DNA of 43,418 nt from JANLSO01 sp031362405. Lineage in GTDB: Bacteria > Actinomycetota > Thermoleophilia > Miltoncostaeales > Miltoncostaeaceae. Each line of letters begins with the position of its first letter. The stretch's first letter is position 1. Position numbers and translations under genes: made by a program. The notes under the pieces are model-generated. The model did not search any database. It was given only the letters and a program-made list of their open reading frames with translations, and was not told where the DNA came from. The stretch covers positions 1-43,418 of the forward strand of contig JANLSO010000016.1 in the NCBI GenBank assembly GCA_031362405.1, written 5' to 3'. Shown piece after piece: positions 8,452-16,788 of the stretch.

Positions 8452-9041
8452 GAGGCCAGGAACTCCGGTCCGGCGAGACCACGACGCAGTCGATCAAGAC
8501 CGAGACGCATGCGGCTTTTCACGGTTCCCAGCGGCAGATCGAGCATCTCGGCGATCTCGTGATGGGTGAACCCTCCGAAGTAGGCGAGCCGCAGAACGCG
8601 CTGCTGGTCGTTGGGCAGCTCGCCGAGCTCGGCTCGAACGGTACCCGCCAGAACGCGATCGGCCGCCTCATCGGCTGCGTCAGGAGCAACAGGGTCGACG
8701 CGGGCCACCTGCTCGAGAGCCTCTTGGCGACGATTCATTGCCGACGCTGTGCGGAGGCGATCCACCCCACGGTGGTGCACGATCGACAGGACCCAGTTCC
8801 GGACGCTGCCAAGCCCCGGCGCATAGCCGCGTGAACCACGCCAGACGGCGAGGAAGGCGTCTTGCACAAGGTCTTCCGCGGCGCTGCGGTCGCCGACCAG
8901 GCGGAACGCCAGCGAATAGGCGACACGCGAGTGGCGGTCGTACATCACCTCGAACGCCGCCGAATCGCCCTCACGAACGAGCGCGAGGAGGTCTTCGTCG
9001 GAGAGACGACCAAGATCGGTGGAGATACGTCGGCGGGCCAT
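8448..9041 (-). CDS. ECF RNA polymerase sigma factor (SigK-like)
   Basis: The 197-residue protein has sigma region 2 at about 30-95 (FEVMYDRHSRVAYSLAFRLV, then AAEDLVQDAFLAVWR) and region 4 at about 135-190 (LPNDQQRVLRLAYFGGFTHH with EIAEMLDLPLGTVKSRMRLG, the -35-binding helix-turn-helix). It lacks regions 1 and 3, as ECF factors do. It is co-transcribed with the overlapping RskA-like anti-sigma gene. The genes it controls are unknown. The convergent NlpC/P60 gene is a neighbour rather than a proven target, and I found no clear autoregulatory promoter in the 56 bp upstream. Confidence 0.92.
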   Translation of the reverse strand: MARRRISTDLGRLSDEDLLALVREGDSAAFEVMYDRHSRVAYSLAFRLVGDRSAAEDLVQDAFLAVWRGSRGYAPGLGSVRNWVLSIVHHRGVDRLRTASAMNRRQEALEQVARVDPVAPDAADEAADRVLAGTVRAELGELPNDQQRVLRLAYFGGFTHHEIAEMLDLPLGTVKSRMRLGLDRLRRGLAGPEFLAS

Positions 9042-9097
9042 CGAAAGGGTCTACGAAGCACGTCGGCAAATGGATCACCCGACGAGCATCACACGCT

Positions 9098-9778
9098 CTA
9101 GAGCGACCATTGGCGGCGGCGGATGACCTCGATGACCTCATCAAGGGTGTAGGCGCGTGTGTAGCGGCGTGCGCTACCGCTGACGGAGACACCAAGGTGC
9201 GTCTCGATGAGCGTCGTCGGGTGCCCCTCGAGGGCCATCTCCGCCGCGCAGGCGTACCTCAGGCCCAGCGGATGGACACGCTTGGAGATATCCGCCTTGC
9301 GCGCCAACCGCGGCAGCAGCTCGCGAACATATGCGGCCTTGATTGGCTCGCCGGCGAGTGTGCAGATCAGTGGGCGGTCATCGGGCGCGCCGATTCGCTC
9401 GCGGCGCACAAGCCAGCGCTGAATCAATTCAATGGTGAGATCATCCATCGCGGCGACGCGACCGATGCCGCCCTTGCGTGCGGGCACGTTGACGGTACCG
9501 CGTTCGAGGTCGAGTGCCGCCGGCTCCACGCCGAGAGCTTCCCCGGGGCGGAGCCCACTGCGGTACATCAGCGCAATCAATGCGCGGTTACGAACTCCGG
9601 TGGGCGCCCGATTCGACGCGGCGCGAATAACCGCCCGGGCCTCGTCAGAGGTGAGGAGTTTCTCTCCCTGCTCGGCACCGGGCACCGGCCGAGGACTCGG
9701 CGTGAGCGTTCCATCGCGCGTCGCCGTGAACTCTGGAGTTACGATGTCCTTCCTTTCCGCTTGTCGGCGGGGGTTCAT
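9098..9778 (-). CDS. Short tyrosine recombinase (catalytic domain only)
   Basis: ATG 9778 with AAGGA seven bases upstream gives 226 residues. After a basic, Pro-rich leader it enters a catalytic domain at about residue 40: SGLRPGEALGVE holds the first catalytic arginine, ARKGGIGRV fits the beta-hairpin lysine, HPLGLRYACAAE the H..LR box and RRYTRAY the nucleophilic tyrosine. There is no N-terminal SAM-like core-binding domain. The H of the usual LGH motif is displaced (ETHLGVSV), and HxLRH reads HPLGLRY. It may be a diverged or inactive recombinase, or one relying on a partner. No att-like repeat is seen next to it, so it is probably not the integrase of a nearby island. Confidence 0.75.
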   Translation of the reverse strand: MNPRRQAERKDIVTPEFTATRDGTLTPSPRPVPGAEQGEKLLTSDEARAVIRAASNRAPTGVRNRALIALMYRSGLRPGEALGVEPAALDLERGTVNVPARKGGIGRVAAMDDLTIELIQRWLVRRERIGAPDDRPLICTLAGEPIKAAYVRELLPRLARKADISKRVHPLGLRYACAAEMALEGHPTTLIETHLGVSVSGSARRYTRAYTLDEVIEVIRRRQWSL

Positions 9779-10011
9779 CGGGGTTTCCTTCGGGGAAGTA
9801 TCTCAGCCGACGAGACATCCCCGCTGCGGGAATAGATACGGAACCTGTCATTCGATGTTTCTTGCGTCGCATCGCCCGCCCATCCGCCCCACGAAGATGT
9901 GTACGTTGCCGCGCTCAAAGGGAAAGCTTCGCGGGTGAAAGAGTCCGGGGATGGACGCGTCGCTCGACAGACACCGCTCATGATGGAAACCATGGAAAGA
10001 CCCCACCTGGC

Positions 10012-11526
10012 ATGACCGAAAGCCCCGATCTCTACGGACCACTGCTCGCGACGGCACGCGCTTTGGTGATGACGTGCGTCCTCGGGCCTGCGACCGACGT
10101 GGCGCATGGCGACCTCGCCAGCGAGGCGGGAAGCGAGGCACGGGCGGCCGCGGCCGCGCTGGATCACATCGGCTGGCCGGGTGAGAGCTTGGGCGGCACC
10201 GTGCTGACCGGCGATGAGCGCAGCATCATCCGGCGGGCGGCGCTGGCAGGCCTCGCGGCGAGCGCCGAAGCCGTTCAGGAGGCCGCCGACGCGGGGATGG
10301 CCAGCGATGGCGCGTGGTCGGGCGGCGATGCCATCACGGAAATCGACGGAATCGTTGCCCTTCTCGATCAGGTCGGATGGCCCGAACAGGCGGCGCCGGC
10401 TCAGCGCCTGCGCCTCGGGGCACCCCTGGCACCACCCGTCGCCGGCGGCCAGGCGGCAAGCCACGCCGGCGGGGACGATCCGCTCGAACCACTCCACGAC
10501 GCATTTCTGGTGGTTGGACCCGACGGAGTAATCGTCGGCGCCTGCCCGCGCTTCTGCACGATGACGGGCTTCGACCGCGCACAGCTCGTGGGACGCGGGG
10601 CCCCGTACCCACACTGGCCCGACGAGAACGCGGGCTGGATGAACGACATGCTCACCGACCAGCTCACTCGGGCGCGTTCGGTCGAGGGAGTGACCGTGGG
10701 ACGCCGACGCGATGGCTCGCACTTCGTGATGAGGGTGATCAGTACGCCCATCCTCGCAACGGATGGCACGCTCGTGTGCCTCATGCTCGTCGTCTGCGAC
10801 GACCGCGCACGGCGGCAGGCCAGCCGCGCGTTGCTGGAGAGCGAAGTGCGCTTTCGGGAACTCACCGACGCCCTGCCAGTACCCGTCTGGTTCGTCGGAA
10901 TCGATGGCACCGTCCGGCAGAACCGCGCCGGGCAGGACGCCTTCGGCGTGGCCGAGGTTACCCCCTTGAGCGTCTGGTGGGCCCTCGTCGATGTCAACGA
11001 TCGAGCACGCGTTCAGGGGCTGATCGAGGCCGCCATGTCGGAGGAACGATCGTTCGTCACCGAGTGCCGCATCACAACGCGCGGCCTGATGCACCGTGTC
11101 AGGGTGTCGGGGCAACCGCGCCGCGGCGGCGACGGCGCTTTCCTCGGCTACTCGGGAACGACCATCACCCTTTCACCGCCGGAGTCACACCTGTTCCAGG
11201 ATCTGTCTGCCCCGATCACGTGGCTGACCACCCCCGACGGAGAGATCGGCTTTGTCAGCGCGGGCGCCGCGACCTTCTCCGGCGGTGCGGCCGGTGCATT
11301 CCCCGCGGGTGGGTTCTGGGCGATGGCACACCCCGACGACCGAGAGGCTGCCACGGCCGCGCTCACGAGGGCTCACCAACAGGAACACATCGTCGAGGTC
11401 ACAATGCGCGCACGCCGCAACGACGGCGCCTGGCGACAGCTGGCGATCAGCGCCGAACCGCGGTTCGAAGACGGCCGATTTGCCGGGCTCGTCGGATCGA
11501 TGCTCGATCTGGGCGGAGTCGAGTAA
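10012..11526 (+). CDS. Triple-PAS sensory protein without output domain
   Basis: ATG 10012 gives 504 residues. Residues 1-150 are a helical, Ala-rich region of unknown type. Three PAS domains follow: about 155-270 (DAFLVVGPDGVIVGACPRFC, then the PAC-like GRRRDGSHFVMRVIS), about 280-390 (FRELTDALPVPVWFVGIDGT) and about 395-504 (PITWLTTPDGEIGFVSAG, then MRARRNDGAWRQLAIS). No kinase, GGDEF, phosphatase or DNA-binding domain is present. It ends at 11526, and the lone receiver gene on the other strand ends at 11527, so the two stop back to back. It may sense a ligand or redox state and act through a protein partner encoded elsewhere. Its start is open by a few codons. Confidence 0.8.
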   Translation: MTESPDLYGPLLATARALVMTCVLGPATDVAHGDLASEAGSEARAAAAALDHIGWPGESLGGTVLTGDERSIIRRAALAGLAASAEAVQEAADAGMASDGAWSGGDAITEIDGIVALLDQVGWPEQAAPAQRLRLGAPLAPPVAGGQAASHAGGDDPLEPLHDAFLVVGPDGVIVGACPRFCTMTGFDRAQLVGRGAPYPHWPDENAGWMNDMLTDQLTRARSVEGVTVGRRRDGSHFVMRVISTPILATDGTLVCLMLVVCDDRARRQASRALLESEVRFRELTDALPVPVWFVGIDGTVRQNRAGQDAFGVAEVTPLSVWWALVDVNDRARVQGLIEAAMSEERSFVTECRITTRGLMHRVRVSGQPRRGGDGAFLGYSGTTITLSPPESHLFQDLSAPITWLTTPDGEIGFVSAGAATFSGGAAGAFPAGGFWAMAHPDDREAATAALTRAHQQEHIVEVTMRARRNDGAWRQLAISAEPRFEDGRFAGLVGSMLDLGGVE

Positions 11527-11925
11527 CTACACCGCGGCCGTGCGGTTGAGCATTTCATCCACCCGGGCACGCAGCTCCCGGTGACTGAATGGTTTCTTGA
11601 TGTAACCGTCGGCGCCGGCGTCACGACCGGCGGTGACGTCGACCTCCTGTGAGCGGGCCGTCAAAAGGATGATCGGCATGGTCCGGGTGCGGGCGCTGCG
11701 CCGCAGACGGCGGGTCAGCTCGAGGCCGTCGATGCCGGGCATGGCGACGTCGAGCACCGACAGATCGGGCTGCTCCTTCTCCACCAGCTCAAGGGCACTC
11801 AGCCCGTCTCGTGCGACGATGGCGCGGTAGCCGGCGCGGCGCAATCGGAATGCCACCAGCTCGAGAACGTCTTCGTCGTCGTCGGCCACAAGCACCGTGG
11901 GTGCGCTCGGATGCAGGTCGTTCAT
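11527..11925 (-). CDS. Single-domain response regulator (CheY-like receiver)
   Basis: The 132-residue protein is only a receiver domain. VLVADDDEDV provides the acidic pair, D59 in SVLDVAMPG is the phosphorylation site, LLTARS has the conserved threonine and IKKPF the conserved lysine. No output domain is fused, so it works by protein contact or within a phosphorelay. It is tail-to-tail with the PAS-only sensor (1 bp apart) and no histidine kinase is adjacent; the nearest one, at 19181-20266, has its own OmpR partner. Confidence 0.9.
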   Translation of the reverse strand: MNDLHPSAPTVLVADDDEDVLELVAFRLRRAGYRAIVARDGLSALELVEKEQPDLSVLDVAMPGIDGLELTRRLRRSARTRTMPIILLTARSQEVDVTAGRDAGADGYIKKPFSHRELRARVDEMLNRTAAV

Positions 11926-12006
11926 CGGTTCGTCCCGGTGGGTTGCACGAGTGTCGTGCGCCCGGTCTCGGCAAACCCCGGCGTCGACTTGACCGCGCGG
12001 GTCGGC

Positions 12007-13407
12007 TCAGGGAGGGGCGATGGCGCGGGCGGCGGCGAGAAGCCTCGTTTCGGCGCCATCAAGCGCAGCGCGCGAGGCCGCAACCCACGCGCGCACCGAT
12101 GCGGCGTGAGAGCGGCACTCCTGAACCATGGCGATCACCTCGCCCGGCGCACTCCCGCCGCTTTGCGGACGTGTCAGGGCGCTTTGGGCGGGGTCCAACG
12201 CGGCGGCCAGGGCGGCTGTCGGCAACGTGATTTGCCGTCCCGTGATCACCCGCGCCGCAGCGGTGACCTCCGCGGCGGTGAGGTCGGCAACCGGTAGATC
12301 GGCCTCGACGCGCTGCCGAACAGCAAAGCCGACGACCTTGTGCGCGGTGCGGTAGTCGAGGCCGCCCTCGATCGCGACGGCGTCGGCCACATCAGCAGCC
12401 GCCGTAAAGCCACGGCGAGCGACCTCGCCCCAGCGGTCGGCGTCGATGCTCAGCCCCTCGAGTACCTTCGCCAAAAGGTCGGCCACGACGATCGATTCCT
12501 CCACCAGTCGCGGTACCGCGCCGTTGAGATGCTGGAAGTGATCGGTGCGCGCCGAGCCGGTGTGGAGGGTCGTGAGAACTCCCGCCAGTTCCCCCGCCGA
12601 GATGCCGGCCTGTGTACGGACAACCGCGAGGGCGTACGGGTTGCGTTTTTGCGGCATCAAGGCGCTTGCGCGGCTGTGGGCGTCGGCGAGCTCGACGATT
12701 CCGAACTCCTGGCTGGCGAGGATCTCGAAATCTTGAGCGAGCTGCGAGGCGTGCGTGCAGGCCATCGCGATGGCGGCGATCAGCTCGACATAAGTATCGG
12801 CGTGCCACATCGCGTCTTTGGTGTGGCGGACCAGGCCCGACGCGCCGAGCAGCTCGGCGAGCCGGTCGCGATCGAGGGGCCAACGTGATCCGGCGCTCCC
12901 GCCGACACCGGCGACACTCAGGGCCAACTGAGCCTCGACTCCGCGAAGGCGTTCCGAATCACGGACCACCGGGTAGGCATACGCCAAGAGCAGATGGCCG
13001 ACGGTCGAGGGCTGGGCGGGCTGCAGATAGGTGTAGTCGGCGGCGAGGTCCTCGGCATGGCGCTCCGCATGCGCGGCCAGCGCGTCGATTGCGTCAGCCA
13101 GGTGCATGGCCAGATCGCCGGTGCCACGACGGGCCACCAGACGCAGGGCAACGCGGAAGGCTTCGCGACGCGGCCGGCCCGCCGACAGCCATCCGGCCGA
13201 CGCCGCACCGATGCGGCGCGTCAGCTCGGCTTCACGTGAGTTGAAAGCGTCTCCGAGGGCGGGTTCCCACGGGAAAGAGTCGGGAGGGATCTCGTGAAGT
13301 TCGAGCAGCCCCCCAAGCAGAGCCCGAGCGGTCGGTTCCTCGAGGGCACCGCCCTCGACGAGAGCAACCGAATGGGCCAGGTCGGCGAATGAAAGGGCCC
13401 GCGCCAA
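12007..13407 (-). CDS. ArgH-like member of the fumarase/aspartase lyase superfamily
   Basis: The frame has the fold signatures of argininosuccinate lyase: GDAFNSREAEL, SAGRPRREAF, DYTYLQPAQPSTVGHLLLAY and SALMPQKRNPYALAVVR. It departs from true ArgH at key sites. The HTGRSRND segment is AGRPRREAF, the THLQ histidine is Tyr (TYLQ), and the GSSxMPxK loop is ASALMPQK, with one serine changed to Ala. It is therefore probably a paralogue with another or lost activity. TTG 13407 is the first standard start, yet recognisable ArgH-like N-terminal sequence (RGGRLVGGPAPELVAAGYAA) continues upstream to about 13500 in the same frame without any ATG, GTG or TTG. The true start is unresolved. It lies directly downstream of the STAS gene. 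Confidence 0.75.
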   Translation of the reverse strand: MARALSFADLAHSVALVEGGALEEPTARALLGGLLELHEIPPDSFPWEPALGDAFNSREAELTRRIGAASAGWLSAGRPRREAFRVALRLVARRGTGDLAMHLADAIDALAAHAERHAEDLAADYTYLQPAQPSTVGHLLLAYAYPVVRDSERLRGVEAQLALSVAGVGGSAGSRWPLDRDRLAELLGASGLVRHTKDAMWHADTYVELIAAIAMACTHASQLAQDFEILASQEFGIVELADAHSRASALMPQKRNPYALAVVRTQAGISAGELAGVLTTLHTGSARTDHFQHLNGAVPRLVEESIVVADLLAKVLEGLSIDADRWGEVARRGFTAAADVADAVAIEGGLDYRTAHKVVGFAVRQRVEADLPVADLTAAEVTAAARVITGRQITLPTAALAAALDPAQSALTRPQSGGSAPGEVIAMVQECRSHAASVRAWVAASRAALDGAETRLLAAARAIAPP

Positions 13408-13508
13408 GCGGGGAGCATGTGAGATCTCGGCCGCGTAGCCGGCGGCGACGAGCTCGGGCGCCGGCCCTCCGACGAGGCGGCCGCCGCGTCCGAGATAGTC
13501 GCCCCTAC

Positions 13509-13865
13509 CTATTGGGGCGTGGCCGGCAGCTCGGAGACCTCGGTGAGAACCGGGCCGACGCCCGACACCTCGAGCAGGCGACGCACGGCATCCGATGGTT
13601 GGTAGATGCGCACGTCGGCCGCGCCCTCGCGGCTGCGCTCGTTCGCCGCCAGCAGCGACCCGAGGCCGCGGCTGTCCATAAAGGTCACACCGGCAAGGTC
13701 GACGTACACGGTGCCTGAACCTCGCTGGGCATCGGTCAATTCACGTGAGACCTGGGGCAGCGACAACGCATCGAGCACACCGCGTACGCGCACGAGCGTT
13801 CCTTCGCCGCACGGGCCGACCTCGACCACCACATGTTCATCAGTCATCTCTGCGGACACTACCAT
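13509..13865 (-). CDS. STAS-domain anti-sigma factor antagonist-like protein
   Basis: ATG 13865 is preceded by GAGGCAGG, giving 118 residues; ATG 13847 is an alternative start. The chain is one STAS domain: VRVRGVLDALSLPQVSRELT, VDLAGVTFMDSRGLGSLLAA and IYQPSDAVRRLLEVSGV. The serine in MDSRGLG is the phosphorylatable site by which SpoIIAA/RsbV-type antagonists are controlled by anti-sigma kinases. No RsbW-like kinase is nearby. The downstream ArgH-like gene begins essentially at the stop codon, so the two are probably co-transcribed, an unusual pairing. The gene is divergent from the small membrane gene at 13933. Confidence 0.85.
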   Translation of the reverse strand: MVVSAEMTDEHVVVEVGPCGEGTLVRVRGVLDALSLPQVSRELTDAQRGSGTVYVDLAGVTFMDSRGLGSLLAANERSREGAADVRIYQPSDAVRRLLEVSGVGPVLTEVSELPATPQ

Positions 13866-13932
13866 CGGACCTGCCTCGCGCCGGCGCCGCGTGTACCGTA
13901 TCTGGGCTGTCGGAACCCGAAGGAGCGTGTCG

Positions 13933-14121
13933 ATGAAGGGTCTTCCCATCTGGATGTTGGCGTGCCTGGCCGCGCTCGCGGCCCTGCTGACGTTTTTGGG
14001 CTTCGAGGAGCGGCACGAGATCAGCATCCTGCCCATGCTCGTCGGCGCCCTTTGGCTACTCTTCACGCTTGCCTCACTCGGTGCCGGTCTGCGCGGAGCG
14101 ATCGCCCCCGACGCCGAATAG
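13933..14121 (+). CDS. Two-helix small membrane protein, unknown function
   Basis: ATG 13933 follows AGGAG by seven bases; an in-frame GTG lies two codons before it. The 62-residue product is essentially two transmembrane helices (LPIWMLACLAALAALLTFLG and ILPMLVGALWLLFTLASLGAG) joined by a short polar turn, EERHE, with an acidic end. I do not recognise a family. It precedes ilvD by 28 bp on the same strand, but ilvD seems to have its own promoter. Confidence 0.6.
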   Translation: MKGLPIWMLACLAALAALLTFLGFEERHEISILPMLVGALWLLFTLASLGAGLRGAIAPDAE

Positions 14122-14136
14122 CGCTCGCCTGGTCGC

Positions 14137-14142
14137 TAATCT
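14137..14142 (+). promoter_or_regulatory. Candidate -10 box of a leaderless ilvD transcript
   Basis: TAATCT lies exactly 7 nt before the ilvD ATG, and no Shine-Dalgarno sequence fits between them. This is the arrangement seen in leaderless actinobacterial mRNAs, where transcription starts at the A of ATG. No obvious -35 is visible. Inference from spacing only. Confidence 0.4.
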
Positions 14143-14149
14143 GGGCGGC

Positions 14150-15853
14150 ATGCCTACGAACCCGTATGACCGCCCGAGCGACCCCGCCAAGCGGCACAGC
14201 GCCGCAATGACGGACGGTCCCGACCGCGCTCCGGCGCGGGCGATGCTCAAAGGCACCGGCTTTACCGACGACGACCTCGCCAAACCGATCATCGGCGTGG
14301 CGACGACGTGGATCGAGACGATGCCGTGCAACCTGAACCAACGCGACCTCGCCCAGCACGTCAAGCGCGGGATCCGCGAGGCGGGCGGCACGCCCATGGA
14401 GTTCAACACGATCGCCGTTTCCGACGGCGTGTCGATGGGCACCGAGGGTATGCGCGGTTCGTTGGTCTCCCGCGAGGTCATAGCTGACTCGATCGAGCTG
14501 GTCGCGCGCGGACACAGCTTCGACGGGTTGGTGTGTCTGGTCGGCTGCGACAAGACGATTCCGGCCGCCGTAATGGCGTTGGCGCGCCTGGATATCCCCG
14601 GTGTCGTTCTCTACAACGGGTCGATCGCCCCGGGCCGCTACAAGGGCCGCAACGTGACCATCCAGGACGTCTTCGAGGTGGTCGGGGCGCACAACGCCGG
14701 CAAGGTGAGCGCCGCAGAGGTCCACGCCCTCGAGTCGGTGGCGTGTCCGGGTGCGGGTGCCTGCGGCGGCCAGTTCACCGCGAACACGATGTCGATGGCG
14801 CTCGACCTTCTGGGTATCAGCCCGGCGGGTCTGAACGGCGTCCCGGCACTTCGCCCCGAAAAGGACGAGGCCGCTGCCGAAGCCGGACGGATCGCCATGG
14901 ATCTTGTGCGACGTGACGTGCGCCCGAGCCAGATCATCACCCGCGAGGCGGTCGAGAACGCCATCGCCGGCATCGCGGCGAGCGGCGGTTCGTCGAACGG
15001 TGTGCTGCACATGCTGGCGATTGCTCGCGAAGCCGGGATCCCCCTGACCATCGACGAGTTCGACACGATCGCCGATCGCACCCCGATCGTCGCGAGCCTG
15101 ACTCCGGGCGGCAAGTACGTGGCGACCGACCTCTACCGCGCAGGTGGCGTTGCCCTGGTTACGCGTGAGCTGCTGAAGCGAGATCTTCTCCACGCTGACG
15201 CGGTGAACGCGGACGGCCGCACGCTCACTCAGATCGCCGCGGCGGTCGAAGAAGAAGCCGGCCAGCAGGTGGTCGTCGACATCGACTCGCCGCTGTCGCC
15301 GAACGGCGGCCTGGCGATCCTGCGCGGAAACCTCGCACCCGAGGGCTGCGTCGTGAAGCTGGCCGGCCACGAGCGGCGTCTGCACACGGGCCCGGCGAAA
15401 GTCTTCGAAAGCGAAGAGCAGTGCTTTGCCGCGGTAAAGGCCCATCAGATCAGTGCCGGTGACGTGATCGTGATCCGCTATGAGGGCCCGGCCGGTGGCC
15501 CGGGAATGCGCGAAATGCTGGCCGTCACGGCGGCGATCGTTGGGGAAGGGCTCGGCGAAGAGGTCGCTCTGATCACCGACGGGCGTTTCAGCGGTGCCAC
15601 TCACGGCTTCATGGTCGGCCACATCGCCCCGGAAGCCTTCCGTGGCGGGCCGATCGCCGCCGTGCAAGACGGCGACCTGATCACCCTCGATGTCGCGTCC
15701 CGTGAGCTTCGGGTCGCCCTCACCGACGACGAAATCGCCGCCCGCCTGGCGTCATGGACCCCCCCCACGCCCCGCTACACGACCGGGGTGTTTGCCAAGT
15801 ACGTTGCTCTTGTGTCGTCGGCCTCGGAGGGGGCCGTTACGCGCCCCCAGTAG
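14150..15853 (+). CDS. ilvD: Dihydroxy-acid dehydratase
   Basis: IlvD dehydrates 2,3-dihydroxy-isovalerate and dihydroxy-methylvalerate to the keto acids that precede valine, leucine and isoleucine. The 567-residue protein is full length and shows the Fe-S cluster cysteines in METMPCN-type (C60), VGCDKTIPA (C133) and CPGAGACGGQFTANTM (C205) contexts, plus GGSSNGVLHMLAIA, EGPAGGPGMREML and TDGRFSGATHGFMVGH, all typical of IlvD/Edd. The start MPTNPYDRPSDPAKRHSAAM matches the family N-terminus. No other branched-chain gene is next to it, and it appears to be transcribed alone, ending before a stem-loop at 15858. Confidence 0.97.
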   Translation: MPTNPYDRPSDPAKRHSAAMTDGPDRAPARAMLKGTGFTDDDLAKPIIGVATTWIETMPCNLNQRDLAQHVKRGIREAGGTPMEFNTIAVSDGVSMGTEGMRGSLVSREVIADSIELVARGHSFDGLVCLVGCDKTIPAAVMALARLDIPGVVLYNGSIAPGRYKGRNVTIQDVFEVVGAHNAGKVSAAEVHALESVACPGAGACGGQFTANTMSMALDLLGISPAGLNGVPALRPEKDEAAAEAGRIAMDLVRRDVRPSQIITREAVENAIAGIAASGGSSNGVLHMLAIAREAGIPLTIDEFDTIADRTPIVASLTPGGKYVATDLYRAGGVALVTRELLKRDLLHADAVNADGRTLTQIAAAVEEEAGQQVVVDIDSPLSPNGGLAILRGNLAPEGCVVKLAGHERRLHTGPAKVFESEEQCFAAVKAHQISAGDVIVIRYEGPAGGPGMREMLAVTAAIVGEGLGEEVALITDGRFSGATHGFMVGHIAPEAFRGGPIAAVQDGDLITLDVASRELRVALTDDEIAARLASWTPPTPRYTTGVFAKYVALVSSASEGAVTRPQ

Positions 15854-15857
15854 TCGC

Positions 15858-15892
15858 GTGCAGAGATCTGTGCCGGGGACCGATCTCTGCAC
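15858..15892 (+). terminator. Perfect 11-bp stem-loop after ilvD
   Basis: GTGCAGAGATC (15858-15868) and GATCTCTGCAC (15882-15892) form a perfect 11-bp stem with a 13-nt GC-rich loop, starting five bases after the ilvD stop. There is no T-run, so it may be an intrinsic terminator lacking the U-tract, an mRNA-stabilising hairpin or a protein-binding site ahead of the methyltransferase. Confidence 0.5.
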
Positions 15893-15921
15893 TCACGCCC
15901 GCCGACAACGAGAGGGCCGTG

Positions 15922-16725
15922 GTGGCACACGCAAAAGACACCTACAGCCACGGCCATCACGAGTCGGTTCTACGCAGCCATAGCTGGCGCACGGCCGCGA
16001 ACTCTGCCGGTTACCTCTTGCCCTATCTGCGCGCCGGCACGGATCTCCTCGATGTCGGCTGCGGACCGGGCACCATCACCTGTGACCTCGCGGCGCACGT
16101 CGCGCCGGGGCGGGTCGTGGGCATCGATGCGGCCGCCGACGTCGTGGAGGTGGCGCGTGCTGCTGCGGGGACGACCGGGGTGTCGGTCGAGTTCGCCATG
16201 GGTGACACCTACGCGCTTGACTATCCCGACGAAGCGTTCGATGTCGTCCACGCGCACCAGGTGCTCCAGCACCTCACCGACCCGGTGCGGGCCCTTGGCG
16301 AGATGCGCCGGGTGCTTCGCCCGGGAGGTATCCTTGCGATCCGCGACAGCGACTACTCGGGGATGGCCTGGGCCCCGCGGGAGCCGCTGATGGACCGCTG
16401 GATGGCCGTCTACCAGGAGATCACCGACCGCAACGGTGCCGAGGCCGATGCCGGGCGCTTCCTGCTCGGTTGGGCGCATGCCGCGGGGTTTGCCGATGCC
16501 ACGGCCACGAGCTCGACGTGGACTTTCTCGGGTCAGGATCGCGGCTGGTGGGGGACCACCTGGGCGGCACGTGTTCGTTCGTCGGACTTCGCGACCCAGG
16601 CCGTCGCCTACGGCATCTGCGACGCGCAGGAACTCGAGGAGATCGCCCGGGCATGGGAGCGGTGGGCCGAGCATCCCGACGGCGTGATGATCATCGTCGC
16701 CGGCGAGGTCATCGCCCGAAAGTAG
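15922..16725 (+). CDS. Class I SAM-dependent methyltransferase (Methyltransf_11/25 type)
   Basis: GTG 15922 (or GTG 15919 just before) follows AGAGGG and yields about 267 residues. Motif I is LLDVGCGPGTITCDLA (about 42-57), motif II the acidic VGIDAAADVVEVA, motif III MGDTYALDYPDEAFDVVHAHQVLQHL and the post-motif LGEMRRVLRPGGILAIRDSDY. The second half (RNGAEADAGRFLLGWAHAAG, WGTTWAARV) resembles the UbiE/arsenite-type small-molecule methyltransferases of actinobacteria. The substrate is unknown. It lies downstream of ilvD beyond a stem-loop and is probably expressed separately. Confidence 0.88.
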   Translation: MAHAKDTYSHGHHESVLRSHSWRTAANSAGYLLPYLRAGTDLLDVGCGPGTITCDLAAHVAPGRVVGIDAAADVVEVARAAAGTTGVSVEFAMGDTYALDYPDEAFDVVHAHQVLQHLTDPVRALGEMRRVLRPGGILAIRDSDYSGMAWAPREPLMDRWMAVYQEITDRNGAEADAGRFLLGWAHAAGFADATATSSTWTFSGQDRGWWGTTWAARVRSSDFATQAVAYGICDAQELEEIARAWERWAEHPDGVMIIVAGEVIARK

Positions 16726-16788
16726 GCGGGGCGGGGATGAGACGTCCCCTGCGCTCAAGTCGGCGGGCATCGTGCCGACGACGCACGC

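Noticed and set aside
14063..15667. 534-residue minus-strand frame
   Set aside because: Antisense to ilvD, rich in His/Arg/Asp, with no recognisable motif.
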